Below are positions 1 through 11,871 of a stretch of 64,000 nucleotides of DNA, one piece after another (position 1 is the stretch's first letter; each line of letters opens with the position of its first letter). The stretch spans positions 121,247 to 185,246 of the forward strand of contig MU831557.1 in assembly GCA_029204225.1 (NCBI GenBank), in the 5' to 3' direction. The notes under the pieces are model-generated. The model made no database searches. It was given only the letters and a program-made list of their open reading frames with translations, and was not told the origin of the DNA. The stretch is from Diphasiastrum complanatum (lineage: Eukaryota; Streptophyta; Lycopodiopsida; Lycopodiales; Lycopodiaceae). The translations under genes and the position numbers were made by a program.

Positions 1-531
1 AAAAGTCAAAAACAAGTCAATTAGCAAACAATTCTCTAACATTGTTACATTTGTAAATTGCAAGTCTTATTACAGTAAGTTTGAAGCACAAGGATATAGA
101 TGGTGCATTATTGTGTTTTATAGACATATTCCATGAAAAGCATTCAAAAATTTTGCATCAACAAAATCTCTCGCCTTTGTTTAGCAATCCCATAGTAATT
201 AAGCTTCAGCGGATAAAGTGTTGCTTGTCTCCCAAATGATTCTAGTTGCCACCCCTAATGAAGTATCATAGGATACAAAGACAAGATTAGCTAAAATTCT
301 ATGATCACAAAGCCACTACAATGATGAGATACTCTAAACTAGCACAGCCTGATTTCAACTTTGATGACAGCACATCTGGCAATTCGACTGAAGAATCTTA
401 AAAGAGTTTAAGCTCAACATGAAAATGTCAATGGGGAATTTCCAATTGGAGTGTAAGACAACAGCAAAGTACCACTTAAGCTAGGGCAAATTTTACATCC
501 TCCACCTTATGTTGTTCTATAAATTGGAGTG
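1..531. other. 3' flank of the KNL1-like gene
   Basis: AT-rich sequence beyond the KNL1-like stop codon. It probably holds the 3' UTR and intergenic DNA. No convincing ORF, RNA gene or repeat was seen. Confidence 0.5.
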
Positions 532-3500
532 CTACAAAAGCTTATAGTAATGAACCTGCAAATGCTTGACGAGATTAATCTTTCTCTCCATATCTTGAAG
601 AGCAGCTTCGATTGTTGGACGTTGGGTATCTTTATCTGCCTGTAAAGGAATATTTTCCAATGCCTCTAATAAACTTGATTCAAGTTCCTCGACCTTTTGA
701 GTCAGCTGCTCTTCTTTTTGTCTAAGGCTGATTACTTGCTCCAAGGCATCCTGACCATGCATGTTAACATGGTATGAATCAATGTGATTCAAATGAGCTC
801 CTACTAACTAATGTTCTAAAAGCTTCATCTCTACATTTTCAAATTATGCCACTCAGTCACTAAAATCTATTTCCATATTCAACAACAAGATGGCAAAGCC
901 AAAACTGCCATGTAGTATTCCCTGATAGTCACAATAGAATACCTGATGTTCAAGGCGTAGATGAGCTACTGCATTGTTGCCTAATGGATCTTCTTGACTC
1001 AGCTTCTACAAAATGTGCACAACAAAGAGCTCACTTGAATTAGACCACTTGATAAAAGCATCTTGTTCTTTTTAAATTTTAGGGGAAGAGACATGTAGAC
1101 TTAAGTTAGACAAAGAGCTCCCACCCTTTGCTCCGACCTCTCTTTACATAGGATCCGTATACATATTCAGGGTCTATACTCACCTTATCAACATTCTTGA
1201 CAGTGCGTGCTCGACTTAAAGCCAAAGATAATCTACTTTCAAGAAGTTCACAACGATCAGAAAGCATTTTCATTCTTTTATGACCATCCCGTGCAGCCTC
1301 TGCTTCTTTCTGCCACATGATCAAGAAACATACCAAGTTATCAGGAGTTGGCATTTCAAGTTTTTGAAACTTCTTGCGTATCAAAAATAGTTCGTAGAAA
1401 TCATATTTATTGCTAAAGGTTATAATGGAAACTTCTAAAAGATGATTAGATTTTCGTACCACTATAGCCTCTTTATTCCCTTGTAACCATGCAAGATTTT
1501 CCCTCTCAAACTTTAGCTTGATCTCCATTCTAACCAACCAAAGGCAGCCACAAAATATTTAAGGCTGTCATTTATAATTTAAGTCAACATTGAAACTTCC
1601 AAATCAAAACTGCTAAAAGCAGGAAGAGTAGCGACTTATCAATGAACATTCATGTTCCTCACCTGTATTTCTCCACTTTCTTTTTTAGATAGCTTTCTAT
1701 GGTTAAACGCTCGTTACTGCCAACTGTCTGCAAATGTTCATAAAACAATCTGCAATCATAGCTCTTGCAAGTCCTATAGCTCTGAAAACTTTTGCTAATT
1801 CACTTGTGGACAGACTATCTTTTGCTTAGAATGTGTACCTATATGCACTACTTCCTATGGTGCAATCTTAGGGTGGTTTCAGACTACATTGCTTGGCAAG
1901 TCCCAAATTTAAAATGAAGTCCTCACATTGGTTCAAGGAAAAAAAGTGAATCTCCCCCCCTTTCAGACTTAACTTGAGTTGCCACCAGATGCAACATTTA
2001 TTACTAAGGACGACCTTGAAGGTTGCTCATGATAATGCATCATGGTTTCCAAGGGGGGCTTGAACTTGGGACCAAAGAAACTTTGGATGGTAAGAGGAGA
2101 AAATTGAAATGGCATATCTCAAGAACTAATCTAGAAACAAACTAAAGAAATAAAGGACAATATCCTACATTTTGAATTTATTCAGATGGTAATTATATGA
2201 AAAAGCCACGAGCTAACATTGAGTTCAACATGAAACGTAACATTTCCTTCACACCCGCATCCTACAGCACACAATATGGCAGGCTTACTGTATGAGGACT
2301 CACCTGAATGAGAGAGAAAATAGCTGGATTCCTTGATGAAAGGCAACATTCAAGCTCTACCATCAAATCTTTCAGCTTAATCTTAGCCATGTGCAGCTGT
2401 TTTGCTCGATCCTGCAGAAACCCAACCTGCATCATGCCAATGAAGACTTAGTCCGAAAAATCACAGCAATAAACCATCTAGTAATAGAGTAATGCTGCAG
2501 CCAGCCAGCTACTTTCAACAGTCTCATACAAGATATTTCACAGTCAAAATTTAACCAAAGCTTATTACAACTGCAAGATGATCTAGTAATACCTCTGGCC
2601 TGACGAGACAAACAAACTTCAAACGGTCAAAAAGTGAGTTGTAGTTCTCCCTCTTAAGACAAATCTCCTTATGTGTTTTTGCTGGCACTTGATGCTCAAG
2701 GGAAAATTGTATCTATAACAGTGGAGATGGTCACTGGTCAGTGACTTTTCAATACGAAAATTGCAAGGAACATCGCCCAATTCAAAATCAGTGGCGTCTT
2801 ACATACAACTCAACTTCAAACAGGTAACAGAGTACACTTGGCATATTACAGGCTGCAGATTTTTGGTCATCAACCAAGGAAACACAAGTATGCTAGAATG
2901 AAAGAAAACTGCAAAGCTTACATCTGCATATGTACAAAAAGCATCCACTGATATTGGATCAGGCCTTTTGGCAACTCCAAATTTCTGCACAAAAGCAAAG
3001 GATCACTATCATAAACCACCATAATCTTTTGCTAGAACAAGAATTTCATTTTCAATACAATTGCATCAAAAGAATATCACTTTAAGGACATTCTATTTGT
3101 AAGCTAGAGTCATAATACAATTTCAATAAAGTGCGTCAAATTTCTCTTCCTCCAATATTTTTTCTGAAAGCTTTTCATGCAAAATCACCAGTTTAAGTAC
3201 GTGGTGCACAAAAATTACAATGTTTGAAATTACTTTGATAACTTCGATCTCCATAGTCAAATCTGAATCTGCTAGTTGATAATCTTTGCCTATGTTTGTT
3301 GTCTCTAAGATCAATTGAGTGCCATCTTTTATCTTCTCCAATTCAGAGCAAGTGCCCTCGCCCTCTGCAGTCATGGTAGATCGAAGTATATCTTGTTTTG
3401 TTCCTACTCTTATGGGATCTATAACTAATGCTGCAGGTTTCTCCTCTTCCTTGAATTTTTCTACACCTGATAGAGTACTGAAATTTTGTTCTAACCCAGC

Positions 3501-5431
3501 GATCTTGTTCTCCATATCCGAACTTGTTTGTTGACAAGTAACAACTGTCTTTGTAGCAACTGCCTTAATTTTCTCTGATGCTGTGATCTGTTCATCTGCA
3601 ATTGGCTTGTTCTGCACTTTGAACGTTGATTCCGACTGCCTATTGCCAATACCGGAAAAATGTGCCCCTGCTACTGTAGCAAGGGCAGTTTGATCACCGT
3701 CACGGTCAAGTAGTTCCTCTAACGTGGGGAGATGAAATGTGGTACTAGGCGTTTGCGACCTACTGCTGCCAGGGAGATTTTTCAAACTAATGATAGAAGT
3801 ATCATCCTCGTCTCTTTCCAGCAAGTCTTGTACAGTACAAAGGGGTATAGTCATACTCATGGTCTTTCCCGAAACATTGGAATGAGCATGGTCAAGGTAT
3901 TTGTCATAAGGGTAAGTGATGTCCATGCTACTAGTAAACATTTCGATTTCTTCCATAGGTTCGTCTTTCTGCATGATAGAATCTTCTACTGAAATCTGAC
4001 CATTTCGTTCTTTCATTCGAACCTGCTCGGCTTGCAAAGAGTTTAGCTCCTGTAAGGGCCTTCTTTCCGGCGCCTTCTCATGCAGCTTGGCAGCTGCTTT
4101 CAAAGAATCTGAGAAGCTGTTTTCTGGACTGGAAGACATGAAGGAACGATACAATCTTCCTCTACGTTGAGGAACCGAATCAACATCCAGCTCCATGGAT
4201 GGAGAGGCCATAATCCCTGGGCTTTCGGTAAAGCGAGTTCTCTTTTTGAGGCATTGATATGTTAAACTCATGTCGCTGGGATCCTCCTTCTCTCCTGACC
4301 AGAAACCTGGAACACGATCCCGTTTCTGCCGCCTAGGCCTCACGATAGCTGTAAAGCTCATGTCATTATCAGAAACTGATGCAATATTGTTGATCATGGA
4401 AATGCTTTCGACATTGTCGTTCGTCTCGTTAACACCTCGAACACAAGCTTCTGCAATACCCGGCTCAGATGTTTTCTTTTCCTCTTCGAGATGCAGATGA
4501 GACGAGTCTAATGTTTTCTTTCCCTCTTGAATATGCAAATGAAATGACTCGGATGGTTTCCTTTCCTCTACAAGATGCAAATGAGATGACTCCAATGTTT
4601 TCTTTCCCTCTTCGAGATCTAAATGAGATGGTGTTTCCTCCATTTCGGAGTCGATTGTTCGTCTGAATTTCAAACTGAAGGTGTGGCTGTCTAGCGTAAT
4701 GTCTTCATCTGGAAGAATTTCGTCCTTATCTGTCCTCGTTATGTGCCAAATATCAACTGGTCCGGCTGCTTCGTCACCCACATCACAACTGCAGTGAATA
4801 CTGATGAATGAAATGAATATCATCGGCAGTTAAAAGCACAAGAATAGAACATATACGCCTCTATGCAGCAACCACAGCAATTTGAGGTCAAATGAAGAGA
4901 GAAATGGACACAGAAATATTAAAAAGATGTATGTTCAATTGATGTGACTGCTGCAACTATCATGACTATAAACAGGAAGGATTACCCTGCGATTGAGAGG
5001 CCATCCGTTGAGCTTCCCGTGTCCATATCTCCCCATGACTGTTCCCCGCCATCTCCATTGAAACTGATGAGAGATGGTGAGTAGTTAAATATATCCGCTG
5101 ATCTGTCTTCTTTCTGATCCTTCCTAGCCGAGAGCCTGGGAGACCTTCGAGGGGATATGATCACAGGATCTTTCACAACCTCGCTAGCATTACTACCCTT
5201 CTCCACATTCTTCAACTCTGGAGGGGTAGCATAATCATCATCCCGAACAAAAACATGGATTGTATTTTCCTCAGCGAAGCTTACACGCCTGGCTACCGAA
5301 GATCGTCGCTTCTTCCTCCTACCTCTAGGGATGGAGACTTCGTCTTCAAACACATCCAGCTCAATGCTCTCATGCCATTCCTTGGTCATTTCATCAAATG
5401 CCGAAGTTCGGAAGATCTCCCCGCTCTCCAT
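532..5431 (-). CDS. KNL1: KNL1/SPC105-like kinetochore scaffold protein, 9 coding exons
   Basis: Kinetochore scaffold that links the outer kinetochore to PP1 and the spindle checkpoint. Predicted coding exons (minus strand): 5431-4986, 4788-3234, 2984-2922, 2712-2593, 2426-2304, 1727-1663, 1529-1184, 1005-943, 750-532. All junctions are GT/AG, the phases agree, and the total is 3000 nt (999 aa plus stop). Residues 49-52 are RVSF, the PP1-docking motif, inside a basic stretch (RGRRKKRR) and followed by a plant-type HVFVRDDDY..TPP segment. MELT-like elements include EDITLDSHTFSLKFR (about residues 177-191), DMSFTAI, DMSLTYQ, MDITYPYD and DLTMEIEV. The last six exons are charged and coiled-coil-like, as expected for the Spc7-type C-terminus. 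The first ATG (MESGEIF) is preferred; a longer reading would need a TTG start across a possible splice site. Exon boundaries are inferred by eye. The RWD fold was not verified, and the ITFSNKYDF... part of exon 7 is the least certain. Confidence 0.85.
2042..2091 (-). repeat. truncated tRNA-derived SINE, copy 1 (KNL1 intron)
   Basis: The reverse complement matches about 50 bp of the complete copies at 49.3 and 52.7 kb, from the CATCCAAAGTTTCTTTGG core through the B-box-like GGTTCGA region (here AGTTCAA) to GGAAACCA. The A-box half is missing, so the copy is 5' truncated. It lies in the intron between the exons at 1727 and 2304. Confidence 0.75.
4458..4625 (-). repeat. four tandem 14-residue repeats inside KNL1 exon 2
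   Basis: Residues about 204-259 of the predicted protein are four imperfect 14-aa units: HLDLEEGKKTLESS, HLHLVEERKPSESF, HLHIQEGKKTLDSS and HLHLEEEKKTSEPG (42-nt period). They follow the first MELT-like element. They are acidic/basic with Ser/Thr and could be phosphorylated, but no known motif was recognised. Confidence 0.85.
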
Positions 5432-7692
5432 TTCTCGTTGCCTCTGCAGAGCAACAAACAAACAGCAGGCGCGCCCTTTTCTCGCAAAAGAGCAGTAGGA
5501 AATGTAAACTATTTAATTCAAAATTTCAGGCTCAACAAAGAAGAAAATCACAGGCCCGCCAAACTAATCCCAACGGGGCCAGAGGTCATACATACTCTGG
5601 TGGTTTGGGCGCTGCCTGTGCTCCAGGACGGAAGCCCAACTGCAACTCCTCCACCATCGAGAAATGGCCTTCGGCCCCGAGGCACAAGGCTTTTTTTTAT
5701 GGCGGAATGGCAAAGGAGGTGACCTTTTGTGGCGTGAAAACTTTTTTAAACTTTTTTTTTCTTTTGTCTTTTTGTTTTAAGGTTTTTTTTTACATAAACC
5801 TTCTATAAGGAAGGCCATATAAATAATAATTTTTTTTAACATGCAACTTTCGCATCTCGAAAGGTGCATGTAAGAAAACAAAAATTAAAAAAAGAAATAA
5901 ATGAGGCATATAGAGTCCAATGTGGGAGGTTCCTCATTTTTCTTCATGAAAAAAGCAAAAAAATAATTTTACGGATATATAAACTTTGGTAATGAAGAGC
6001 GAGCAGCAACTTATGAAGATCCCCATGAGAATGTCTTGTATTGTCATTCTCACATCGCACACAAGAACACAAGAGGAGAAGAGAACACACAAGAAAACTC
6101 TCATCACAACTAAAATAGCAAAAATGAAAGAGATGACACTAATGCTATGATTTGTCCCGATCACTAGTTGCTACTACTACAGCTTTTACTCCTGTCTATT
6201 CCCCTTCACTGCAAATGATTCACATACTGTGGGACCTGCTTACGGGCTTACGCTTTATGACTGCTTCCAAAGCCCTACGAATTCGAGTCTATTTGACATT
6301 CATATATGTTGCTTCTACAAACTATTGTAAGTATTTGGTATGTCAACTACCATCTTTAGTAATGGTGCTCTCTATTTTATACATAGAATTAGAGCGCTGA
6401 AAGTTCGTGTTGAAGTTGTTAAATGATCAAATGATTTGGTGCTTGTATTTTATGCAATCAAATCAATAAGACAAGTAGAAAACATAACAAACTCAACATA
6501 TGTTCTCTATGGAATAATCTTGAGCATCTCATTATTGTTTTATCAGTTTTTGTATTAATATGAGAAGTCCGCACAACATCTACATGTTTTGTATCCTTGT
6601 ATACAGCAGTTTTTTATTTTGAATGGTAATATCTTTCAAGGTTCATATTAAATTATTGAAATGCATGAATGTTTGCTTGTCAATTTCTCCTCTTTTATTT
6701 CTCATCGTCTCCGATAATATTTATTGATACTAGCTCCACTAGTTGTTTAGAACATGTTCAAGCTCTATGCAATCCTACATTGTTCTATAGTCATGTTTAC
6801 TCATATTCAAAGTTGTTAACTAACTAATGGATTTAACCAGCTACCTACTGGAACTATCATGGTTGTCTATGACGCCTCAACTAGTTTCTAAGATCAAGAT
6901 AAATTAATTAGTTTGATTACATTGTTAGCACAAACGGACTTACGAAAAATTTATATTGGTACAAAAGCAATAGGTAGTTTCATCTATCTAACTATAGAAC
7001 TGGATATATGAGTTTTTCAGAACTTGTGTGAATTCCTTAAGTTGATTTTCCTGTCTATTTCCAATACATTTGACTCTTCATCATCTCTTTGATAAAGATC
7101 TTCACTTCCAACACATAAGCCTTTGTCTTTGGATTTTCATTCCAAGATGAACTTTTCATTTCTTTTGCAACAGCCACTTACTAAAGAGTGACATCATCCT
7201 TAGCAATTCCTTTGTGCTTGTATTGTCCCTTGTGCTTGAAGTACACCCTTTTAAGACACAAATATTTTTGAAAATTTGCATCTTTGATCCTACCAGAAAT
7301 TCATTCCTACTAGGATCTAAAGATTTATTACAATATTCAAAACCTCTCTAGCTAAGCATGTCTCCATAAAAGAAAATCGTTCACCACTATACTTGGCAGT
7401 GCCATCACTTACATCATTAGATAATGCCTTGATTTTCATAACCATTAGTTCTTTGTCTATGTGCTAGAATCCTCATCGTCGATTCGGTCATTGCTAAGAC
7501 ACAAACAAGTGACAAACACTACATTATCGCCCAACCATAGAGGCTGCCACCTCCCCCCCGTGCACTGGAGCTATAGACCACCACCATCAAGCAAGCTTGG
7601 ATCTCCGATAAGCCATGGTGTCCCATAGCACCATACCTTACCCTCGACCCTCGCCTACCTAACAGTGACTAGACCTGATCTAAGCTTTTAGT
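5432..7692. other. KNL1 upstream region and intergenic DNA
   Basis: Presumed promoter and 5' UTR of the KNL1-like gene (5432 to about 5750), with runs of T/A, followed by AT-rich intergenic sequence. Small ORFs here are antisense to the gene or of low complexity. No TATA box could be assigned with confidence. From about 7450 the sequence becomes GC-richer, before the copia fragment. Confidence 0.5.
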
Positions 7693-8333
7693 GTGCATAA
7701 GCTAAGTCAACACATGCAAGATCCAAAGTTATATCATTGGAAGTTGGCTAAAAGAATCTTGAGGTACATATCTTCTACCTTGGATTATGGATTATTCTAC
7801 AAAGGAAAAGGTCTGACTTTGATTGCTTTTTCAAATTCAGATTTTGAAGGAGATAGGTTGGATAGAAAATTTACAAGTACTTACACGATTTTTCTTGGAG
7901 GAAACTTAGTTTCTTGGTTATCAAAGAAGCAAGCAACTATATCCTTATCATCCTGTGAGCTGAGTACAAATCTCTTGCAACCACAACAAAGGAGATTTTA
8001 TGGATCAAAAGGCTACTTTTGGAGCTAAAGTATTATGTAGATGAAGATCTTCCAATTATCAAGAATGATAACATCTCGGCTCAGGCTCTTGCAAACAATC
8101 ATGTTTTCCATGCAAGGAGCAAACACATCGAGGTAGCACATCATTTTGTAAGACAAGAAGTCATTGGGAGAGAGATCTTATTGGAGCATGTTGGATCTTC
8201 AAATTGTGTTGCAGATCTTCTCACCAAGCCATTACTCAAGAATGTCTTTATCAAAATGAGGTCTAACCTTGGCCTAATTTTGAAGTCTATGTTGGATAGG
8301 AACATATATTCTAGTGAGGAGTGTGAAGATTAG
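7693..8333 (+). mobile_element. Ty1/copia RNase H fragment (frameshifted)
   Basis: Encodes the C-terminal end of a copia polyprotein: ILRYISSTLDYGLFY, then D-containing SNSDFEG, LVSWLSKKQATISLSSCE, and after a frameshift near 7965 SKHIEVAHHFVRQEV and VADLLTKPL. These are classic copia RNase H motifs. Integrase and RT are absent upstream, so this is a 5'-truncated pseudo-element. The following 700 bp looks like its LTR. Confidence 0.85.
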
Positions 8334-9015
8334 TAAAAAATATCTTCCTATCTCAAGTTTTGGGGCCATGTCCATGATTATTTCCATTGCAAACTATGTT
8401 GTACATAAAGGTGTGTGAATTGAGCACATAACCTTCTAGAATAGTGAGTTTGAGTTAGGTAGATTCAAATTTGATGTCATGCAAAAGTTTAGATAGCATG
8501 CAATGTCATTCAGTATGCATGCAAGCCACATACAATCAGTGCATGCAACATGCAAAGTGGTTTCTGTGATCTACACATGTCTAGGCAATTTTATGAGTTG
8601 ACATGCAGTACATGCAACATCCATGCATGCAGTTACACATGTGGATCCTTAGTAGTTGAGTTAACTAAGTTAAGTGGACTTTCCATGCAACACCACTATA
8701 GGAACTCGAGCCACTTTGATGTAGGAAAGCTTTGGCATGTTTTGCCATATTGTGAATAATGAAATTTTGGTGTTTTGGACTCATTCTCTCTCTACCCGAG
8801 TATTCTAGAATATATTTTCTCTCTCTACCCGAGAGCAGGCTATTTTTCCCATACTGAGCACTTAGAATCATTTCTGACATTGAATCCTCATAGTGAGAAG
8901 TTAGTTTTTTCAGTCTATTGTATGCCATTGTGCTCTTGCCTTAGATTTTTCAAGTAATATGTTCTTTGATCAATCTTGTGCAATTAGAACACCTCAGTAA
9001 GATCTTGTAGGGTGT
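8334..9015 (+). repeat. probable copia 3' LTR, related to the solo LTR at 20.5-21.4 kb
   Basis: Follows the RNase H stop directly. It shares, in reverse orientation, the paired motif TCGGGTAGAGAGAGA (two copies about 35 bp apart) and the flanking GCTGCTCTC-like sequence with the LTR inside the Helentron at 20.5-21.4 kb. It contains a dense cluster of CATGCA motifs between about 8478 and 8690. Exact TG..CA ends could not be fixed. Confidence 0.55.
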
Positions 9016-9709
9016 GTGGTGAAGTTCACACACCCTAAAAACTTCACATGGCCAATTTCGGAAACTGTGAGGCAGGTAAAGTCATTCTTAGATTTTACAC
9101 TTTTCTTCAAGAGATTTATTGAGAATTATGCTAAGTTAGCAGCACCGCTTAATAATCTGACAAAAGGAATTGTTAATAAAAAAGAAAAAGAGGAATCAAC
9201 CTAGTCTGTCTATTGTTTGGAACGAGGAATTGAATCAATGTTTTGAGAATCTTAAAACAATGATTGTTTCAGCCCCTGTGTTACCAATTGCAAATCCAGA
9301 TTTACCTTACGTCGTGAGAACGGATGCAAGTGATGTTGCAGTTGGAGCGGTTCTATTACAAATGGATAGGCCACTAGTGTTTGAAAGCAAAAAATTCACT
9401 GGTCCTCAGTTGCGTTATACTACTCAAGAAAAGGAATTGTTTGTTGTAATCCATGCACTTAAAACCTGGAGACACTACTTGTACGGTAGTAAGTTTGTAG
9501 TGTATACGGATCACCAGCCTCTTAAGTACTTTTGTAATCAACATGATCTTCGGCGGATAAAAGCTCGATGGGCTGAAATGATGCAAGAATTCGATCATGA
9601 AATTTGTTACATAAGAGACAACTCTAATCAAGTTGCAGATGCTCTTAGTCGGATCGGTGAACTGAACGAGTTGTCATTCACCCAGATTTCTACGAATCTA
9701 TATCTTTGA
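9016..9709 (+). mobile_element. Ty3/gypsy RT C-terminus and RNase H fragment
   Basis: The frames 9016-9204 and 9170-9709 join by a frameshift. The first has the RT thumb (VKSFLDFTLFFKRFIENYAKLAAPL). The second has the RNase H signature: VVRTDASDVAVGAVLLQ, YTTQEKELFVVIHALKTWRHYL, VVYTDHQPLKYF and VADALSRI. Catalytic acidic residues are visible. No LTR or integrase is attached; the fragment ends where a minus-strand copia piece begins. Confidence 0.9.
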
Positions 9710-9727
9710 CTGAGAGGAAAATATGAA

Positions 9728-10600
9728 TTAGATTCCCATTTTGGTCGCATTTGGAACATTGTTCAGACCGGAAGAAATGTGGACAATGTTGGACATCCTT
9801 AGGCTCTTCATCTGATATGAAAAGTGCATGATAGGAAGTTTCACCTTCCACTTGCCTTCCTTCAGCATCATATGTGAGCCTTCTTGGCTCAGATCTCTCT
9901 CTTTAGATCTTCTTGGTGTGGGTGCTTGAAGTTGCTCCTCCTCAAGCCTCGGCCTCACCACTTCTTGAGCAGCATCAAGATTGATGATTGTAGATCTTGC
10001 ATGAGACTCCTTGATATGTGCATCATCCAAGTTAAACTTTTGATCTTCATGGAAGATCACATCTCTACTAACAACATTCTTGTCAGTAGAGGGAAGATAT
10101 ACTTTGTATGCTTTTTTTGTAGATGCATATCCTACAAAAATTCCTTTAACAACACTAGGATCTTCCTTCTTCCTAGTCTCTAAAGGTACATGCACAAAGC
10201 ATACACAGCCAAAAATCCTAAGATGATCTACCTTAGCCTTTTTCTTATACAACATCTCAAATGGTGTTTTTCTTCCTATTGCAAGATTAGGAAGCCTATT
10301 ACAAAGATAGCTTGCACATGCAACTGCTTCTCCCCAAAATTCTTTAGGTAGAGTAGCTTCTAGCCTAATGGCTTTTGCACATTCACAAAAAGTTCTATTT
10401 TTTCTCTCAGCAACTCCATTTTACTGAGGAGTATAAGAACAAGAATATTCTCTTTGTATTCCCTCTCTCTCACAAAAGTCTTTAAACTTATTGAAAATGT
10501 ATTCTTTTCCATTGTCACTTCTCAAAGCTTTCAACTTGAAAGTAAACTACTTTTCTACATAAGCTTTGAAAGAAAGAAAAACATCATAAACCATGGCTTT
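9728..10600 (-). mobile_element. Ty1/copia integrase fragment
   Basis: Minus-strand translation gives the integrase core end and C-terminus: LRSDNGKEYIFNKFKDFC, then TPQ-stop-NGVAERKNRT with a nonsense codon, EFWGEAVACASYLCNR, and VDHLRIFGCVCFVHVP followed by KGIFVGY. This is the copia/Tnt1-type order. There is no RT, gag or LTR nearby, so it is a fragment abutting the plus-strand gypsy piece. Confidence 0.88.
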
Positions 10601-10799
10601 TGAAGACAACATATAGATCCAAGTACATACGATTTGATTTTCTAAGTCACCCTTTACGTACACAGACTATGTTATTAACTACATTATCAAATTTGTTTTC
10701 TTGTAATTTTCTATCATGGTACATGTACTTTTACTTATTATTAAATTCAAGTTGGACTTATTATGTACCAAATATTGCACTTTTCTCCGTTTTATTTTA

Positions 10800-11300
10800 T
10801 GTACGATGTTTTTCAAGTTTTATGTATGCAATAAAAAAGTCCCTGCATACAATTTCCTACATATTTCTCGGTAGGAAATTTGGCAAAACTACGGGATTTA
10901 TTATTTACAAATCGCTAGAGTAGTTTCAAACTTTGAAATACTTTATTTTGGGATGTTATTTTGATTGTTTGCTTTTAAAATAACAAGTTTTTCGTGTGAA
11001 CTGAAAAACTTATAAACGTAATAATACATAAAATTTGTTCATATTATGGTATATAGTTTTGTATATTTAAATTTATTTTCATGTGACGGTGATGATGCTT
11101 CTTGATAGAATTGCGTTCTATTTGGTTTTTTCCTCTGCGTTCTAGACAGAGTCCTTTGTTAGAATTTCATACATTTGAAGTTCATACAATAATGTGTTGT
11201 TATAGATTTATATTTTCTATATTCACATATGGCTACTTCGCATATCGTAGCCTCAGAAATCGACGACGATTTCGTACTTACTGATGGTAATATTTTATTA
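10800..11300 (+). repeat. duplicated leader segment A of the Helentron
   Basis: Shares a series of collinear matches with 16395-16985: a GATG.TTT.CAAGTTT.AT.TATGCAATAAAAAA-like block, an AAAACTTATAAAC/AAAATTACAAAC block followed by ACATAAAATT, and GCCTCAGAAATCGA versus GCTTCAGAAATTGA next to an ATG. The two copies sit about 5.6 kb apart, upstream of different genes. Confidence 0.6.
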
Positions 11301-11519
11301 CAGTACAATAAATCAATCCCATATTTAAAACAACACAGATTTCATAGTTATGCAAAATTCAATATACCGCATACTCATGAAACGTATTGTGCTTTTGAAG
11401 AAGAGCTTCAATAGATAGAAAAAGAAACCTCTCTTCCATTATTAGACGATATGCTAGTAGATATCGCTAGAAACCGACAAGTTTTTTATATCAAGATTTA
11501 CAAAAAAAAACCACTTTGA
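11229..11519 (+). pseudogene. small Helentron ORF of unknown function (one in-frame stop)
   Basis: ATG at 11229 opens about 61 codons (MATSHIVASEIDDDFVL...), a TAG at 11412, then a further 34 sensible codons in the same frame (IEKETSLPLLDDMLVDIARN...) to a TGA. It is acidic at its N-terminus and has no recognised domain. It lies in the duplicated leader; the second copy at 16827 starts MASEIEN and stops at once. It could be a short regulatory protein or an upstream ORF. Confidence 0.4.
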
Positions 11520-11871
11520 AAAACAGATAGCCTTAAAAAAATGTTGTGGAAGTTTACCAATGATAACTCTAAATTGCCATGCGCACAAACTAGGTATGTT
11601 GGTCCATGCATTATTGTACAGATGAAGTCCAACAAATAGAACAAGATGTTCAATGACATGAAAGTTTAGGTAATATCAATAAATAGAATTAATACCTACA
11701 CAAAAAAACGATTGCCTACATATTTAGTACCATTTACATTGTATGCGCTCATTTCCATAGTAATAGGTTCTTGTATATTTATAACAGATTGTTATAGTAC
11801 ATTTTAGGTATGACGCATGGGCCCCATAAATAGTGATAACTAATTTTTAGCATCTACTACATACAGAATGT

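Noticed and set aside
3319-4666. Several plus-strand frames of 64-86 codons
   Set aside because: Shadows of the KNL1 exon 2 coding strand.
5255-5808. Plus-strand frames of 136-155 codons
   Set aside because: They lie antisense to KNL1 exon 1 and its upstream region, and have no recognisable domain.
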